Shown in pieces: positions 20,062 through 28,270 of a stretch of DNA of 64,000 nt. Within the stretch, counting starts at the first letter, position 1; each line of letters opens with the position of its first letter. The position numbers and the translations under genes are program-made. Origin of the DNA: Phytohabitans sp036906915. GTDB taxonomy: Bacteria; Actinomycetota; Actinomycetes; Mycobacteriales; Micromonosporaceae. The notes beneath the pieces are model-generated. The model had not been told where the DNA came from. It saw only the letters and a program-made list of their open reading frames with translations, and did no database searches. The DNA lies in contig NZ_JBAKHX010000035.1 of assembly GCF_036906915.1 (NCBI RefSeq), positions 1-64,000 on the forward strand, given 5' to 3'.

Positions 20062-21498
20062 GTGGCGACGTTCGTCGACCGGGTCGTGCTGCACCTCCAG
20101 GCGGGTGACGGCGGGCACGGTTGTGTCTCCATCCACCGCGAGAAATTCAAGCCGTTCGGCGGGCCGGACGGCGGTAACGGCGGCCACGGCGGCAGCGTCA
20201 CGCTGGTCGTCGACCCGCAGGTGCACACGCTGCTCGACTTCCACTTCCGCCCGCACATCAAGGCCGAGAGCGGCAAGGGCGGGCAGGGTTCCAACAAGGA
20301 CGGCGCCAACGGCGGCGACCTGGTGCTGAAGGTGCCCGACGGCACCGTGGTGCAGACCGTCGACGGTGAGGTGATCGCCGACCTGGTCGGCGCCGGCACC
20401 ACGCTGGAGATCGCCCGCGGCGGCCGCGGCGGCCGCGGCAACGCCTCGCTGGCGAACACCAAGCGCAAGGCGCCCGGCTTCGCCGAGCTCGGTGAGCCCG
20501 GGGAGCGGCGCGAGGTCGTCCTGGAGCTCAAGAGCGTCGCCGACGTCGGGCTGGTCGGGTTTCCGTCGGCGGGGAAGTCGTCCCTGATCGCCGTACTGTC
20601 GGCCGCCAAGCCGAAGATCGCCGACTACCCGTTCACCACGCTCGTGCCCAACCTCGGCGTGGTGCGCGTCGACGACCACACGTTCACGATCGCCGACGTG
20701 CCGGGCCTCATCCCGGGCGCTGCCCAGGGCAAGGGGCTCGGGCTGGAGTTCCTGCGGCACATCGAGCGGTGCGCGGTGCTCGTGCACGTCGTCGACACCG
20801 CCACGATGGAGCCGGGCCGCGACCCGCTGGCCGACATCGACGCGATCGAGGCGGAGCTGGAGGAGTACGGCGGGCTGGCCGACCGGCCACGCATGGTGGT
20901 CCTCAACAAGATCGACGTACCGGACGGCCGCGACCTCGCCGACATCGTCCGCCCCGACATAGAGGCGCGCGGGTTGCCCGTCTTCGAGGTCAGCTCCGCC
21001 ACCCGAGAGGGGCTGCGCGAGCTGACGTACGCCCTCGCGGCGCGCGTGGAGGAGTCGCGGCTCCTGGCGCCGCCACCCGAGGCCACCCGCATCGTGATAC
21101 GGCCCACCGCGGTCGACGACGCCGGCTTCACGGTCACCGAGGAAGACGGTGTGTACGTGGTGCGCGGGCCGAGGCCCGAGCGCTGGGTGCGGCAAACCAA
21201 CTTCGACAACGACGAGGCGGTCGGCTTCCTCGCCGACCGGCTGGATCGGCTCGGTGTCGAAGACGCGCTCGCCAAGAGCGGTGCCGAGCCGGGAGACCCG
21301 GTGCGGATCGGCGACCGCGAGTTCGACTGGCACCCGACCGCGGGGGAGTACGTGTCCGGGCCGCGCGGCACCGACATCCGCCTTGAGGAGAAGTCGAACC
21401 GGGCGTCGGCCGCCGAGCGGCTGGCGGCCCGCAAGGCCCGCCGCCCCCGCCTGCTGGGCCTGGTCGACCCGGACACCCCGGACGACGACGCGAACTAA
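20062..21498 (+). CDS. obg: Obg-family GTPase
   Basis: Essential GTPase tied to late 50S assembly and stress control. In the 478 residues, 1-158 is the glycine-rich Obg fold (GGDGGNGGHGG; RGGRGGRGNAS), the G domain begins with GFPSAGKSS at 166-174 and includes ADVPGLIPGA and NKID, and ~350-440 is the C-terminal OCT-type domain. The start is GTG with GAGAGGATGGAG upstream. In relatives proB-proA commonly follow, but here the order breaks into gene remnants. Confidence 0.97.
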   Translation: MATFVDRVVLHLQAGDGGHGCVSIHREKFKPFGGPDGGNGGHGGSVTLVVDPQVHTLLDFHFRPHIKAESGKGGQGSNKDGANGGDLVLKVPDGTVVQTVDGEVIADLVGAGTTLEIARGGRGGRGNASLANTKRKAPGFAELGEPGERREVVLELKSVADVGLVGFPSAGKSSLIAVLSAAKPKIADYPFTTLVPNLGVVRVDDHTFTIADVPGLIPGAAQGKGLGLEFLRHIERCAVLVHVVDTATMEPGRDPLADIDAIEAELEEYGGLADRPRMVVLNKIDVPDGRDLADIVRPDIEARGLPVFEVSSATREGLRELTYALAARVEESRLLAPPPEATRIVIRPTAVDDAGFTVTEEDGVYVVRGPRPERWVRQTNFDNDEAVGFLADRLDRLGVEDALAKSGAEPGDPVRIGDREFDWHPTAGEYVSGPRGTDIRLEEKSNRASAAERLAARKARRPRLLGLVDPDTPDDDAN

Positions 21499-21544
21499 CG
21501 CCACTCTTCCGTCGATCGTCATCGTCTGCGCGGCGTCGTAGGCA

Positions 21545-21844
21545 CTACGACGGGAGGGTGAGCCAGGCCCGGTAGCGCTCGTCTTCGCCGCGGACCGCCG
21601 CCGCGAAGGCGTCCTGGAGCTTCCGGGTCACCGGGCCGGGCTCGCCGATCTCGCGGTTGTCGACCGAGCGCACCGGGATCACCTCGGCGGCCGTGCCGCA
21701 GATGAAGATCTCGTCGGCCGTGTACAGGTCGGAGCGCACCAGCGCGCGGGTGTGCACCGGCAGGCCGAGGTCGGCGGCGAGCCGCCGGATCGTGTCCTGG
21801 GTGATGCCTTCGAGCGCGCCCGCGCTGGCCGGTGGCGTCAGCAA
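21545..21844 (-). pseudogene. C-terminal remnant of branched-chain aminotransferase (IlvE-like)
   Basis: About 99 residues match only the end of a class IV PLP-dependent aminotransferase: TPPASAGALEGITQDTIRRLA, SDLYTADEIFICGTAAEV and a closing YRAWLTLP. The N-terminal two thirds, including the PLP-binding lysine, are missing. The open frame begins at a TTG with no good ribosome site. On its truncated side it meets, within about ten bases, another truncated gene on the opposite strand (21849-22121), so a deletion or inversion joined two genes here. It is very unlikely to make an active enzyme. Confidence 0.8.
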
Positions 21845-21848
21845 CTCG

Positions 21849-22121
21849 ACCTGGCGGCAGCCCGACGGCGGCCTCTCCCTGTGGGTACGCCTTCCGGGCG
21901 CCGACGCCGGGCGCTACGCGGAACTGGCCCGAGCCCACGGCGTGGCAGTGGCCCCCGGGCCGCTCTTCTCCCCGGACCGCGGGTACCGCGACCACCTGCG
22001 AATCAGCTTCGCCCTGACGCCCGAGCTGCTGGACCGCGCGGTGGCCGGCCTGGCAGCGGCGTGGCAGGCGAGGGGGGCGGGTCCTACCGGGGCGGAGCCG
22101 GGGCTGGAGTTGCCCGTGTAG
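21849..22121 (+). pseudogene. C-terminal remnant of MocR/PdxR-type regulator aminotransferase domain
   Basis: About 90 residues starting at WRQPDGGLSLWVRLPGADAG and running through HGVAVAPGPLFSPD to LRISFAL match the end of the fold-type I aminotransferase domain of MocR-family GntR regulators. The HTH and the PLP site are absent, and no start signal is visible. The 3' end overlaps by 38 nt the convergent LacI-type gene. With the IlvE remnant it forms a head-to-head pair of headless genes. Confidence 0.72.
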
Positions 22122-23097
22122 TCGAGGCGCGCGGGATCAGCTCTATCTCGTGCAGGCGCTCGGTGCCCTCGGCGGCGGTGCCAGCTAGCAGGTCGAAGAG
22201 CAACTCGGCGCAGGCGGCGCCGGCCTCGCGAGGGCGGAGGTCGATGGCCGTCACGGGTGGATCGGCTGAGCGCAGGCTCGGACCGTCTACACAGGAGGCG
22301 AGCAGCAGGTCACCGCCGATCGTGCGGCCGCATTCGCGGATCACCGGGAGCAGCTCGGTCGCGGCGGCCGGTGCGCAGACCAGGGCGTCCAGTGCCGGCT
22401 CGGTCTTGAGCAGGTCGCGCGCCGCGAGGTGCAGCTCCTCGCCCGAGGTGTCGAACTCGACGGTGCGCACCATCGGCGCCACGCCACGCCGGGCGCACCA
22501 CTCGCGGTACCCCCGATGCACGCCCGCGGCCCAGTCGCTCTCGTCGCCGGCGACGATGAGCGCGGGCCTGCTCGCGCCCGCGGACCGGACGTGGTCGAGC
22601 AGGTCGCCCACGACGGCGGGGTGTTCTGAGCGCACCACGCCGTCGGCGCGCGCACCGCCGGGGAAGCGTTCGCAGGTCACCGTCGGTACGCCGGCGTTCA
22701 TGAGCCGCTCGACGACCGGGTCGCCCCCGAGCGGGTCGCCGAGCACGAGGCCGTCGACGCGGGGCGCGCGCCGGCTCGGCGCGTCCGAGGTGATCAGCGT
22801 GACGTCGTAGTGGAATTCCGCGGCCTTCTCGACGACGCCGAAGACGAACGACATGTAGTAGTTCGACCTGGTGAGCACGGCGGGCAGGTGCAGGCCGATG
22901 GCGCCGGTGCTCGCCTTGCGCAGGTGCTGGGCGGAGCCGTTCGGCACGTACCCGAGCTCGTCGGCGATCCGCAGCACGCGGACGCGCGTCTCCTCGGACA
23001 CCCTGCCGGAGCCGCGCAGCGCGTCGGACGCGGTCGTCTTGGACACGCCGGCCTGCTGGGCGACGGCGAGAAGGGTGACCGGTTCGGCTGCGCGCAC
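22084..23097 (-). CDS. LacI-family transcriptional regulator
   Basis: A 337-residue repressor-type protein. The N-terminal HTH (about residues 7-54: TLLAVAQQAGVSKTTASDALRG, then hinge region GYVPNGSAQHLR) is followed by a periplasmic-binding-like ligand domain. The ligand is not evident. The start is GTG at 23095-23097. It diverges from the CoA-transferase gene across a gap with a 10-bp inverted repeat, its likely operator. Its 3' end overlaps the MocR remnant, so that end may have been shaped by the same rearrangement, though the C-terminus looks full length. Confidence 0.92.
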   Translation of the reverse strand: MRAAEPVTLLAVAQQAGVSKTTASDALRGSGRVSEETRVRVLRIADELGYVPNGSAQHLRKASTGAIGLHLPAVLTRSNYYMSFVFGVVEKAAEFHYDVTLITSDAPSRRAPRVDGLVLGDPLGGDPVVERLMNAGVPTVTCERFPGGARADGVVRSEHPAVVGDLLDHVRSAGASRPALIVAGDESDWAAGVHRGYREWCARRGVAPMVRTVEFDTSGEELHLAARDLLKTEPALDALVCAPAAATELLPVIRECGRTIGGDLLLASCVDGPSLRSADPPVTAIDLRPREAGAACAELLFDLLAGTAAEGTERLHEIELIPRASTTRATPAPAPPR

Positions 23098-23128
23098 GGC
23101 TCAGATGGTAGCCGTGCGTTAAGGGCCT

Positions 23129-23160
23129 GTATCGCCCCTTGCCCTGCCTGGGGGCGATAC
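23129..23160. promoter_or_regulatory. Inverted repeat between lacI-type gene and CoA-transferase
   Basis: GTATCGCCCC (23129-23138) and GGGGCGATAC (23151-23160) are perfect 10-bp arms with a 12-nt spacer. They sit in the divergent intergenic region, where an autoregulatory operator for the LacI-type protein would be expected. The long spacer is unusual for a classic LacI palindrome, so two half-sites or an RNA hairpin are alternatives. Confidence 0.5.
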
Positions 23161-23172
23161 CGTTAGGGCGCT

Positions 23173-23268
23173 ATGGACCTGTTCAACCTTCTCGCCGGGC
23201 ACTGGATCGACGGCCCGGACGCGCTTGTCACGCACACCGTCACCGTCTACCTCGGAGCGCGGGGGTGA
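23173..23268 (+). CDS. Possible 31-residue leader peptide or gene remnant
   Basis: An ATG ORF (MDLFNLLAGHWIDG at its start) with a modest AGGG a few bases upstream ends in a TGA that overlaps the GTG start of the CoA-transferase gene. I recognise no family. It may be a small translated leader coupled to the next gene, or the truncated N-terminus of a lost gene. Coding status is uncertain. Confidence 0.3.
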   Translation: MDLFNLLAGHWIDGPDALVTHTVTVYLGARG

Positions 23269-24407
23269 GCAGCCTCGCCGGGGTGCTGGTCGCGGACTTC
23301 AGCCGGGTGCTGGCCGGGCCGTACGCGACCATGCTCCTTGCCGACCTCGGCGCCGAGGTGGTCAAAGTGGAGCGTCCGGGCGCCGGTGACGACACTCGCG
23401 CCTGGGGGCCGCCGCACGCGGACGGCGAGGCCACCTACTACCTCGGCGTCAACCGCAACAAGCGTTCCATCGCGCTCGACCTCACCGACACGTCCGATGT
23501 GGACATCGCGCGTGGCCTCGCGGCCCGCGCCGACGTGCTCGTGGAGAACTTCCGCCCCGGCACGATGGAACGGCTCGGGCTCGGCTACTCCGCCCTGAAA
23601 GAGCGCAACCCGCGGCTGGTCTACTGCTCGATCACCGGGTTCGGCAGCGGCGCGGGTGCCGGGCTGCCCGGCTACGACCTGCTGGTGCAGGCGGTCGGTG
23701 GGCTCATGAGCGTCACCGGCGAGCCGGACGGGCCGGGCACGAAGACGGGCGTGGCGGTGGTCGACGTCATCACCGGACTGCACGCGGCGATCGGCGTGCT
23801 CGCCGCCCTCCGGCACCGCGACCAGACCGGCGAGGGCCAGCACGTCGAGGTGTCGCTGCTGTCGTCGCTGCTGTCCGCGCTCGTCAACCAGGGGGCGGGC
23901 TACGTGTCGGCGGGCGTCGTGCCGAGCCGCATGGGCAACCGCCACCCCAGCATCGCGCCGTACGAGGTCTTCGATACCCGCGACCGGCCCATCGCCGTCG
24001 CGGTCGGCAACGACCGCCAGTTCCAGTCGCTGTGCGCGGTGCTCGGCCGCCCGGACCTCGCCGCCGACCCGCGCTACGCGACGAACACGTCGCGGGTCGC
24101 CGCCCGCGGCGCGCTGGCGGCTTCGCTTTCCGAGACGTTGTCATCGGGTACCGCCGACGACTGGTTCGAGGCCCTGACGGCGGCTGGTGTGCCCTGCGGT
24201 CCCATCAACGACGTGGCCGCCGCGTTCGCGCTCGCCGGGGCGCTGGGGCTGGACCCGGTCATCGAGATCGCCGACCCGCGCCGGGACGCGCCGGTACCCC
24301 AGGTGGCGAACCCGATCCGCCTGGACGCCGCCCCACCCCAGTACCGGCTGGCACCGCCCCGCCTCGACGAAGACGGCGCCTGGGTCCGCGAGATGTTAGG
24401 CCGATGA
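23265..24407 (+). CDS. CaiB/BaiF family (class III) CoA-transferase
   Basis: A 380-residue transferase moving CoA between organic acids. Family signs are VLVADFSRVLAGPYATMLLADLGA at the N-terminus, VENFRPGTMERLGLGY, and the catalytic aspartate, probably D138 in LPGYDLLVQA. Length is normal. I start at GTG 23265, with GGAG about eight bases upstream; the in-frame extension to 23139 has no family similarity. It is likely controlled by the divergent LacI-type regulator. The acid substrate is not evident, and no other catabolic genes follow. Confidence 0.92.
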   Translation: MSSLAGVLVADFSRVLAGPYATMLLADLGAEVVKVERPGAGDDTRAWGPPHADGEATYYLGVNRNKRSIALDLTDTSDVDIARGLAARADVLVENFRPGTMERLGLGYSALKERNPRLVYCSITGFGSGAGAGLPGYDLLVQAVGGLMSVTGEPDGPGTKTGVAVVDVITGLHAAIGVLAALRHRDQTGEGQHVEVSLLSSLLSALVNQGAGYVSAGVVPSRMGNRHPSIAPYEVFDTRDRPIAVAVGNDRQFQSLCAVLGRPDLAADPRYATNTSRVAARGALAASLSETLSSGTADDWFEALTAAGVPCGPINDVAAAFALAGALGLDPVIEIADPRRDAPVPQVANPIRLDAAPPQYRLAPPRLDEDGAWVREMLGR

Positions 24408-24478
24408 ACACCGTGTTGGAGGCGCTCGGCGAGGAACCTCCCAGCTAGCGGGTTGTGCTTGTCAGTACGATCGGGCGC

Positions 24479-25534
24479 ATGTCGACCCAACCACCCTTCG
24501 GCCCGGACGCGACCCAGGTGCTGGAGCCGCCCGGCGCCGCGCCGCCGGCGAAGCCGCGCAAGCGGCGCCGCGCCCGGCGAATCGTTCTGATCAGCCTGCT
24601 GGTGCTGGCGGTGCTCGCTGGCGGCGGTGTGGCGGCCGGCGGGCTGTACTACCGGTCTGTGGAGGGCAACATCGACCGGGTCGACGCATTCCAGGATGTG
24701 CCTGAAGAGGCTCGTCCGGAGAAGGTGGTGCAAGACGCCAAAAACATGCTGATTCTCGGCAGCGACTCGCGCGACCCCGAGAGCACCGGCGGTTCCCGCA
24801 GCGACACGATCATCGTCGCGCACCTGCCGAAAGACCGGTCGAGCGCGCAGCTCATCTCGATCCCCCGCGACACCTGGACGTTCGTGCCGAAGTCCAAGGA
24901 CGGCAAGCGCGGCGGCCGAGACGCCAAAATCAACGCCGCGTACGCGTGGGGTGGCATTCCGTTGATGGTGCAGACGGTCGAGAAGTTCACCGGGGTACGC
25001 ATCGACCACGTGGCGATCGTCGACTTCGCCGGATTCCAGGACATCATCGACGCGCTCGGCGGCGTCGAGATCAACGTGGAGAAGAGCTTCACGTCCATCC
25101 ACAAGCCGCACCGCAAGTTCACCGAGGGCACGATGAAGGTCGACGGTGCGGCGGCGCTCGACTACGCCCGTGAGCGGTACGCGTTCGCTGACGGTGACTT
25201 CGCGCGCATCCGCCACCAGCAGGAACTCATCAAGGCGGTGCTCGACAAGGCGGCGTCCGGCGGGCTGCTCACGAACCCCGGCCGGCTCAACTCGTTCCTG
25301 CGCGCGACCACCGACGCGGTGGCGGTCGACGAGACGTTCTCGGTGCTCGACATGGGTATGGAGAATCGCCACCTGCGCGGCGGCAACCTGACGTTCTTCA
25401 CGAGCCCCTCGAAGGGGACAGGCCAGGTCGGCAGCGAGAGCGTAGTGTTCGCTGACACCGCCAAAGCCAAGACGCTGTACGACGCGGTACGCCGCGACGC
25501 GGTACCGGAGATCTTGAGCATCGCGAAGGAGTAG
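24479..25534 (+). CDS. LytR-CpsA-Psr (LCP) family phosphotransferase
   Basis: A 351-residue membrane-anchored enzyme that attaches polyprenyl-phosphate-linked glycopolymers to peptidoglycan. The cytoplasmic N-terminus (1-34) is basic and proline-rich, 35-57 is the membrane anchor, and the LCP domain spans about 88-245. It contains NMLILGSDSRD, SDTIIVAHL, ISIPRDTW and the pyrophosphate-binding arginines in ALDYARERY and DFARIRHQQ. I chose ATG 24479 over the in-frame start at 24455. It opens the exopolysaccharide locus, which fits attachment of the polymer to the wall. Confidence 0.94.
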   Translation: MSTQPPFGPDATQVLEPPGAAPPAKPRKRRRARRIVLISLLVLAVLAGGGVAAGGLYYRSVEGNIDRVDAFQDVPEEARPEKVVQDAKNMLILGSDSRDPESTGGSRSDTIIVAHLPKDRSSAQLISIPRDTWTFVPKSKDGKRGGRDAKINAAYAWGGIPLMVQTVEKFTGVRIDHVAIVDFAGFQDIIDALGGVEINVEKSFTSIHKPHRKFTEGTMKVDGAAALDYARERYAFADGDFARIRHQQELIKAVLDKAASGGLLTNPGRLNSFLRATTDAVAVDETFSVLDMGMENRHLRGGNLTFFTSPSKGTGQVGSESVVFADTAKAKTLYDAVRRDAVPEILSIAKE

Positions 25535-25568
25535 GACCAGGCCGGGGGTCCGGCCACAGGGGGAGGTC

Positions 25569-27008
25569 ATGAACACGGGGAGTGCGTCGGCGGTCGGTCA
25601 TGAAGTAACTACCGAGTTGCCGATCATCAATATCGCTTCGACCACGGTCCTGCCGTACGCGGGCTCGTACGCGTCGAAACGCACCAGGGCACTACGCGCC
25701 TGGATGATTACGGCTCCGGTAGACCTGGCCGCGCTGCTGGTGCCGCTTCTGTTCACCCAGCGCTACTGGCGCGGCACGATCTTCATGGCCATGTTGACGG
25801 TGGTCATCTTCGCGGCCGGCGGCCTGTATCGGGCACGCCGGCACGTGAGCCTCCTCGACGAGCTGCCCAGCCTCTTCGGGCGGCTGCTGGCGTCCGCCGC
25901 CGTCGTGGCCATCATCGCCGCCATGCGGCACGACTCGGTCGACTACGTCGCCGGCTTCATGCGCTGCGTCGCGCTCTCCGGTGGCCTCGTGATCCTCGGC
26001 AGGGCGGTGACACGTACGGCCACCGTGGTGGCGCGCAAGCGGCGCTGGGTGGAGCACAACGCCATCATCATCGGCAGCGGCCAGGTCGCGGTCGAGCTGG
26101 CCAGGCTGCTGCGCCGGTACCCCCGATACGGGCTCCGGTTCGCGGGCTGCGTCGACGCCGAGCCGAACGGGGAGGTCTCCGGGGCGCCGCTGCTCGGCAC
26201 GCTCGACGACCTCGAAGACACCCTGCGGCTCGTCGAGTGCGACGTGCTGATCGTCGCCGAGCCGCGGCTGTCCGAGGCGGCGCTGATGGAGATCCTGCGG
26301 CGGCCCGCCTACGCCGCGTGCGACCTGTGGGTGGTGCCGCGGCTGTGGGGCTCGGGGTCGCAGGGCCGGTTGCCCGACCACATCGGCGCGATCCCGGTCG
26401 TCCAGATCCGCGACACCACGCTCTCCGGCCCGCGCTGGGCGATGAAGCGCGCCTCCGACATCATGTTCGCCTCGATGGCGTTGGTGCTGCTGAGCCCGCT
26501 CTTCGTGCTGTGCGCTATCGCGACGTTCCTGGAAGGCGGGCGCGGCATCTTCTTCCGGCAGGAGCGGATCGGGCGGTACGGCCAGCCGTTCCAGGTCATC
26601 AAGTTCCGGTCGATGCGGCCGGTCGACGAGCACGAGTCGCAGACCAACTGGTCCATCGCCGACGACCGGCGGGTCGGGCCGGTCGGCCGGTTCATGCGTC
26701 GCACGTCGCTCGACGAGCTGCCCCAGCTGTGGAACATCCTGCGGGGCGACATGACCGTGGTCGGGCCCCGGCCGGAGCGCCCGTACTTCGTGGAGAAGTT
26801 CTCGGCCGAGCACCCCGACTATGCGATGCGGCACCGGGTGCCCGTCGGGCTGACCGGGCTCGCGCAGGTCAGCGGCCTGCGCGGCGACACCCCGATCTCC
26901 GACCGGGCCCGTTTCGACAACTACTACATCGAGAACTGGTCGCTCTGGCTCGACACGAAGGTGCTGCTGCGGACCATCGCCGAGGTTTTCCGCGGCGGCG
27001 GTCGGTAG
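25569..27008 (+). CDS. Polyprenyl-phosphate hexose-1-phosphate transferase (initiating glycosyltransferase)
   Basis: A 479-residue WbaP/CpsE-type enzyme that loads the first sugar phosphate onto undecaprenyl phosphate. The N-terminal part has about four transmembrane helices and a CoA-binding-like domain (IIIGSGQVAVELARLLRRYP). The C-terminal catalytic domain (about 290-479) has one membrane segment and the motifs KFRSM, RRTSLDELPQLWNILRGDM and VGPRPERP. It begins 34 nt after the LCP gene with GGGGGAGG upstream of ATG. The sugar specificity (glucose or galactose) cannot be read from sequence alone. Confidence 0.95.
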   Translation: MNTGSASAVGHEVTTELPIINIASTTVLPYAGSYASKRTRALRAWMITAPVDLAALLVPLLFTQRYWRGTIFMAMLTVVIFAAGGLYRARRHVSLLDELPSLFGRLLASAAVVAIIAAMRHDSVDYVAGFMRCVALSGGLVILGRAVTRTATVVARKRRWVEHNAIIIGSGQVAVELARLLRRYPRYGLRFAGCVDAEPNGEVSGAPLLGTLDDLEDTLRLVECDVLIVAEPRLSEAALMEILRRPAYAACDLWVVPRLWGSGSQGRLPDHIGAIPVVQIRDTTLSGPRWAMKRASDIMFASMALVLLSPLFVLCAIATFLEGGRGIFFRQERIGRYGQPFQVIKFRSMRPVDEHESQTNWSIADDRRVGPVGRFMRRTSLDELPQLWNILRGDMTVVGPRPERPYFVEKFSAEHPDYAMRHRVPVGLTGLAQVSGLRGDTPISDRARFDNYYIENWSLWLDTKVLLRTIAEVFRGGGR

Positions 27009-27013
27009 AGCGC

Positions 27014-28270
27014 TCAGTCGTCCGGGAAGATCGGCAACCGCACGCCCTGGTATCCGTCGATGTAGCGCGCGGGGTCCGCGCGCAGCACCGACTCGACCAG
27101 CGTGCCGTAGAGCTGCCGGAAGTCCATCGTGGCCTTGAGATCGCCGTCGTCCAGGTCGCCGAGGCTGGGCTGCTCGCCGTACATCCCGCCGGCCACTCGG
27201 GAACCCATCACGAGCACCGGTCCAGCGGTGCCGTGGTCGGTGCCGTCCGAGGCGTTGGCGCGTACCCGCCGGCCGAACTCGCTGTAGACCACGACCGTCA
27301 CGCGGCGACCGGTCTCCGTCGTCGTCATCCGGTCGACGAACCCGGTGAGCGCCTGGTCGAGCTGCTTCAACAGGCTCTCGTGGCCAACCCGCTCCTGCGC
27401 GTGCGTGTCGAACCCGCCCAGGCTGACCGAGTACACCTGCGTCGGCACGCCGGCCTCGACGCACCTGGCCACCAGCGACAGCTGCGCGGCGAGCGAGACG
27501 GCGCCGCCGGTGCCGGTCGCCGGCAGCTCCAGGTGGTCGGCGTCGTCCGCCGTGCCTTCGGCCGGGCCGGCCTGCCGCACGAGGCGCTCGACCTGGAGCA
27601 TGTCGGCGTATGAGGTCGCGGCCCGCGCCTGCGCGAGTGGCTCGTCCTGCTCGGGTCGCCCCAACGCGGCCACCATCTCGGTGGAGATGCCGTCGGGCAG
27701 GGTCAGCCCGCCGATGCTGACGCAGGCACCCGACCGGCTCTCACCGGCGAGCAGCGGTGGGAGTACCGGCTCGAAGCTGACCGCAGACTCGGGCGGCGCC
27801 TTGGTGCCGTCGAGCCACCGGCCGATCCACCCGGTGTGGACGGGCGTCAGCGGCGAACCGGTCTGCCAGATGTCCATGGACCTGAAGTGGCTGCGGTCGG
27901 GCCGCGGGTAGCCGACGCCGAGGACGACCGCGAGCCGCTTGGCGTCCCAGAGTCGCTTGAATCCCGGCAGCCTCGGGTTGAGCCCCAGCGCGTCGTCGAG
28001 ACGCAGCACGCTCTCCGGCGCGTACGCCAGCTCGGGACGGGCCGAGTAGTACGCGGAGTCGGCGTACGGGATGACGGTGTTGAGCCCGTCGTTGCCCCCG
28101 TACAGGGTGACCAGGACGAGCTTGTTGCGTTTGCGGTGGTCGCCGCTGTCGTCACGGGTGGCGAGTTTCAGCAACTCGGCGAGGCCGAGCACGCCAGCAC
28201 CGGCGGCCAGCGCACCGCCTCCGGCGACGCCGGAGGCGATCAGAAAGCGGCGGCGGGTGAGAGCGTCCAT
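27014..28270 (-). CDS. DUF1501 family secreted protein with Tat signal
   Basis: A 418-residue protein with a twin-arginine signal (RRRFLIASG near the N-terminus, then a hydrophobic Ala/Gly stretch), so it is exported folded. The body shows DUF1501 features: LVLVTLYGGNDGLNTVIPY, VYSEFGRRVRAN, DGTDHGTAGPVLVMG, which resemble the alkaline-phosphatase/sulfatase-like fold. Function is unknown. Its ATG overlaps by 1 nt the stop of the DUF1800 gene, the usual partner. Its 3' end faces the sugar-transferase gene, only 5 nt away. Confidence 0.9.
   Translation of the reverse strand: MDALTRRRFLIASGVAGGGALAAGAGVLGLAELLKLATRDDSGDHRKRNKLVLVTLYGGNDGLNTVIPYADSAYYSARPELAYAPESVLRLDDALGLNPRLPGFKRLWDAKRLAVVLGVGYPRPDRSHFRSMDIWQTGSPLTPVHTGWIGRWLDGTKAPPESAVSFEPVLPPLLAGESRSGACVSIGGLTLPDGISTEMVAALGRPEQDEPLAQARAATSYADMLQVERLVRQAGPAEGTADDADHLELPATGTGGAVSLAAQLSLVARCVEAGVPTQVYSVSLGGFDTHAQERVGHESLLKQLDQALTGFVDRMTTTETGRRVTVVVYSEFGRRVRANASDGTDHGTAGPVLVMGSRVAGGMYGEQPSLGDLDDGDLKATMDFRQLYGTLVESVLRADPARYIDGYQGVRLPIFPDD

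Noticed and set aside
24404..24448. A 14-codon ORF overlapping the stop of the CoA-transferase
   Set aside because: Too short to support; may be chance or a remnant.
25540..25555. A 6-bp GGCCGG/CCGGCC hairpin between the LCP and sugar-transferase genes
   Set aside because: Too short and without U-tract to call a terminator, and it is adjacent to a ribosome site in a likely operon.
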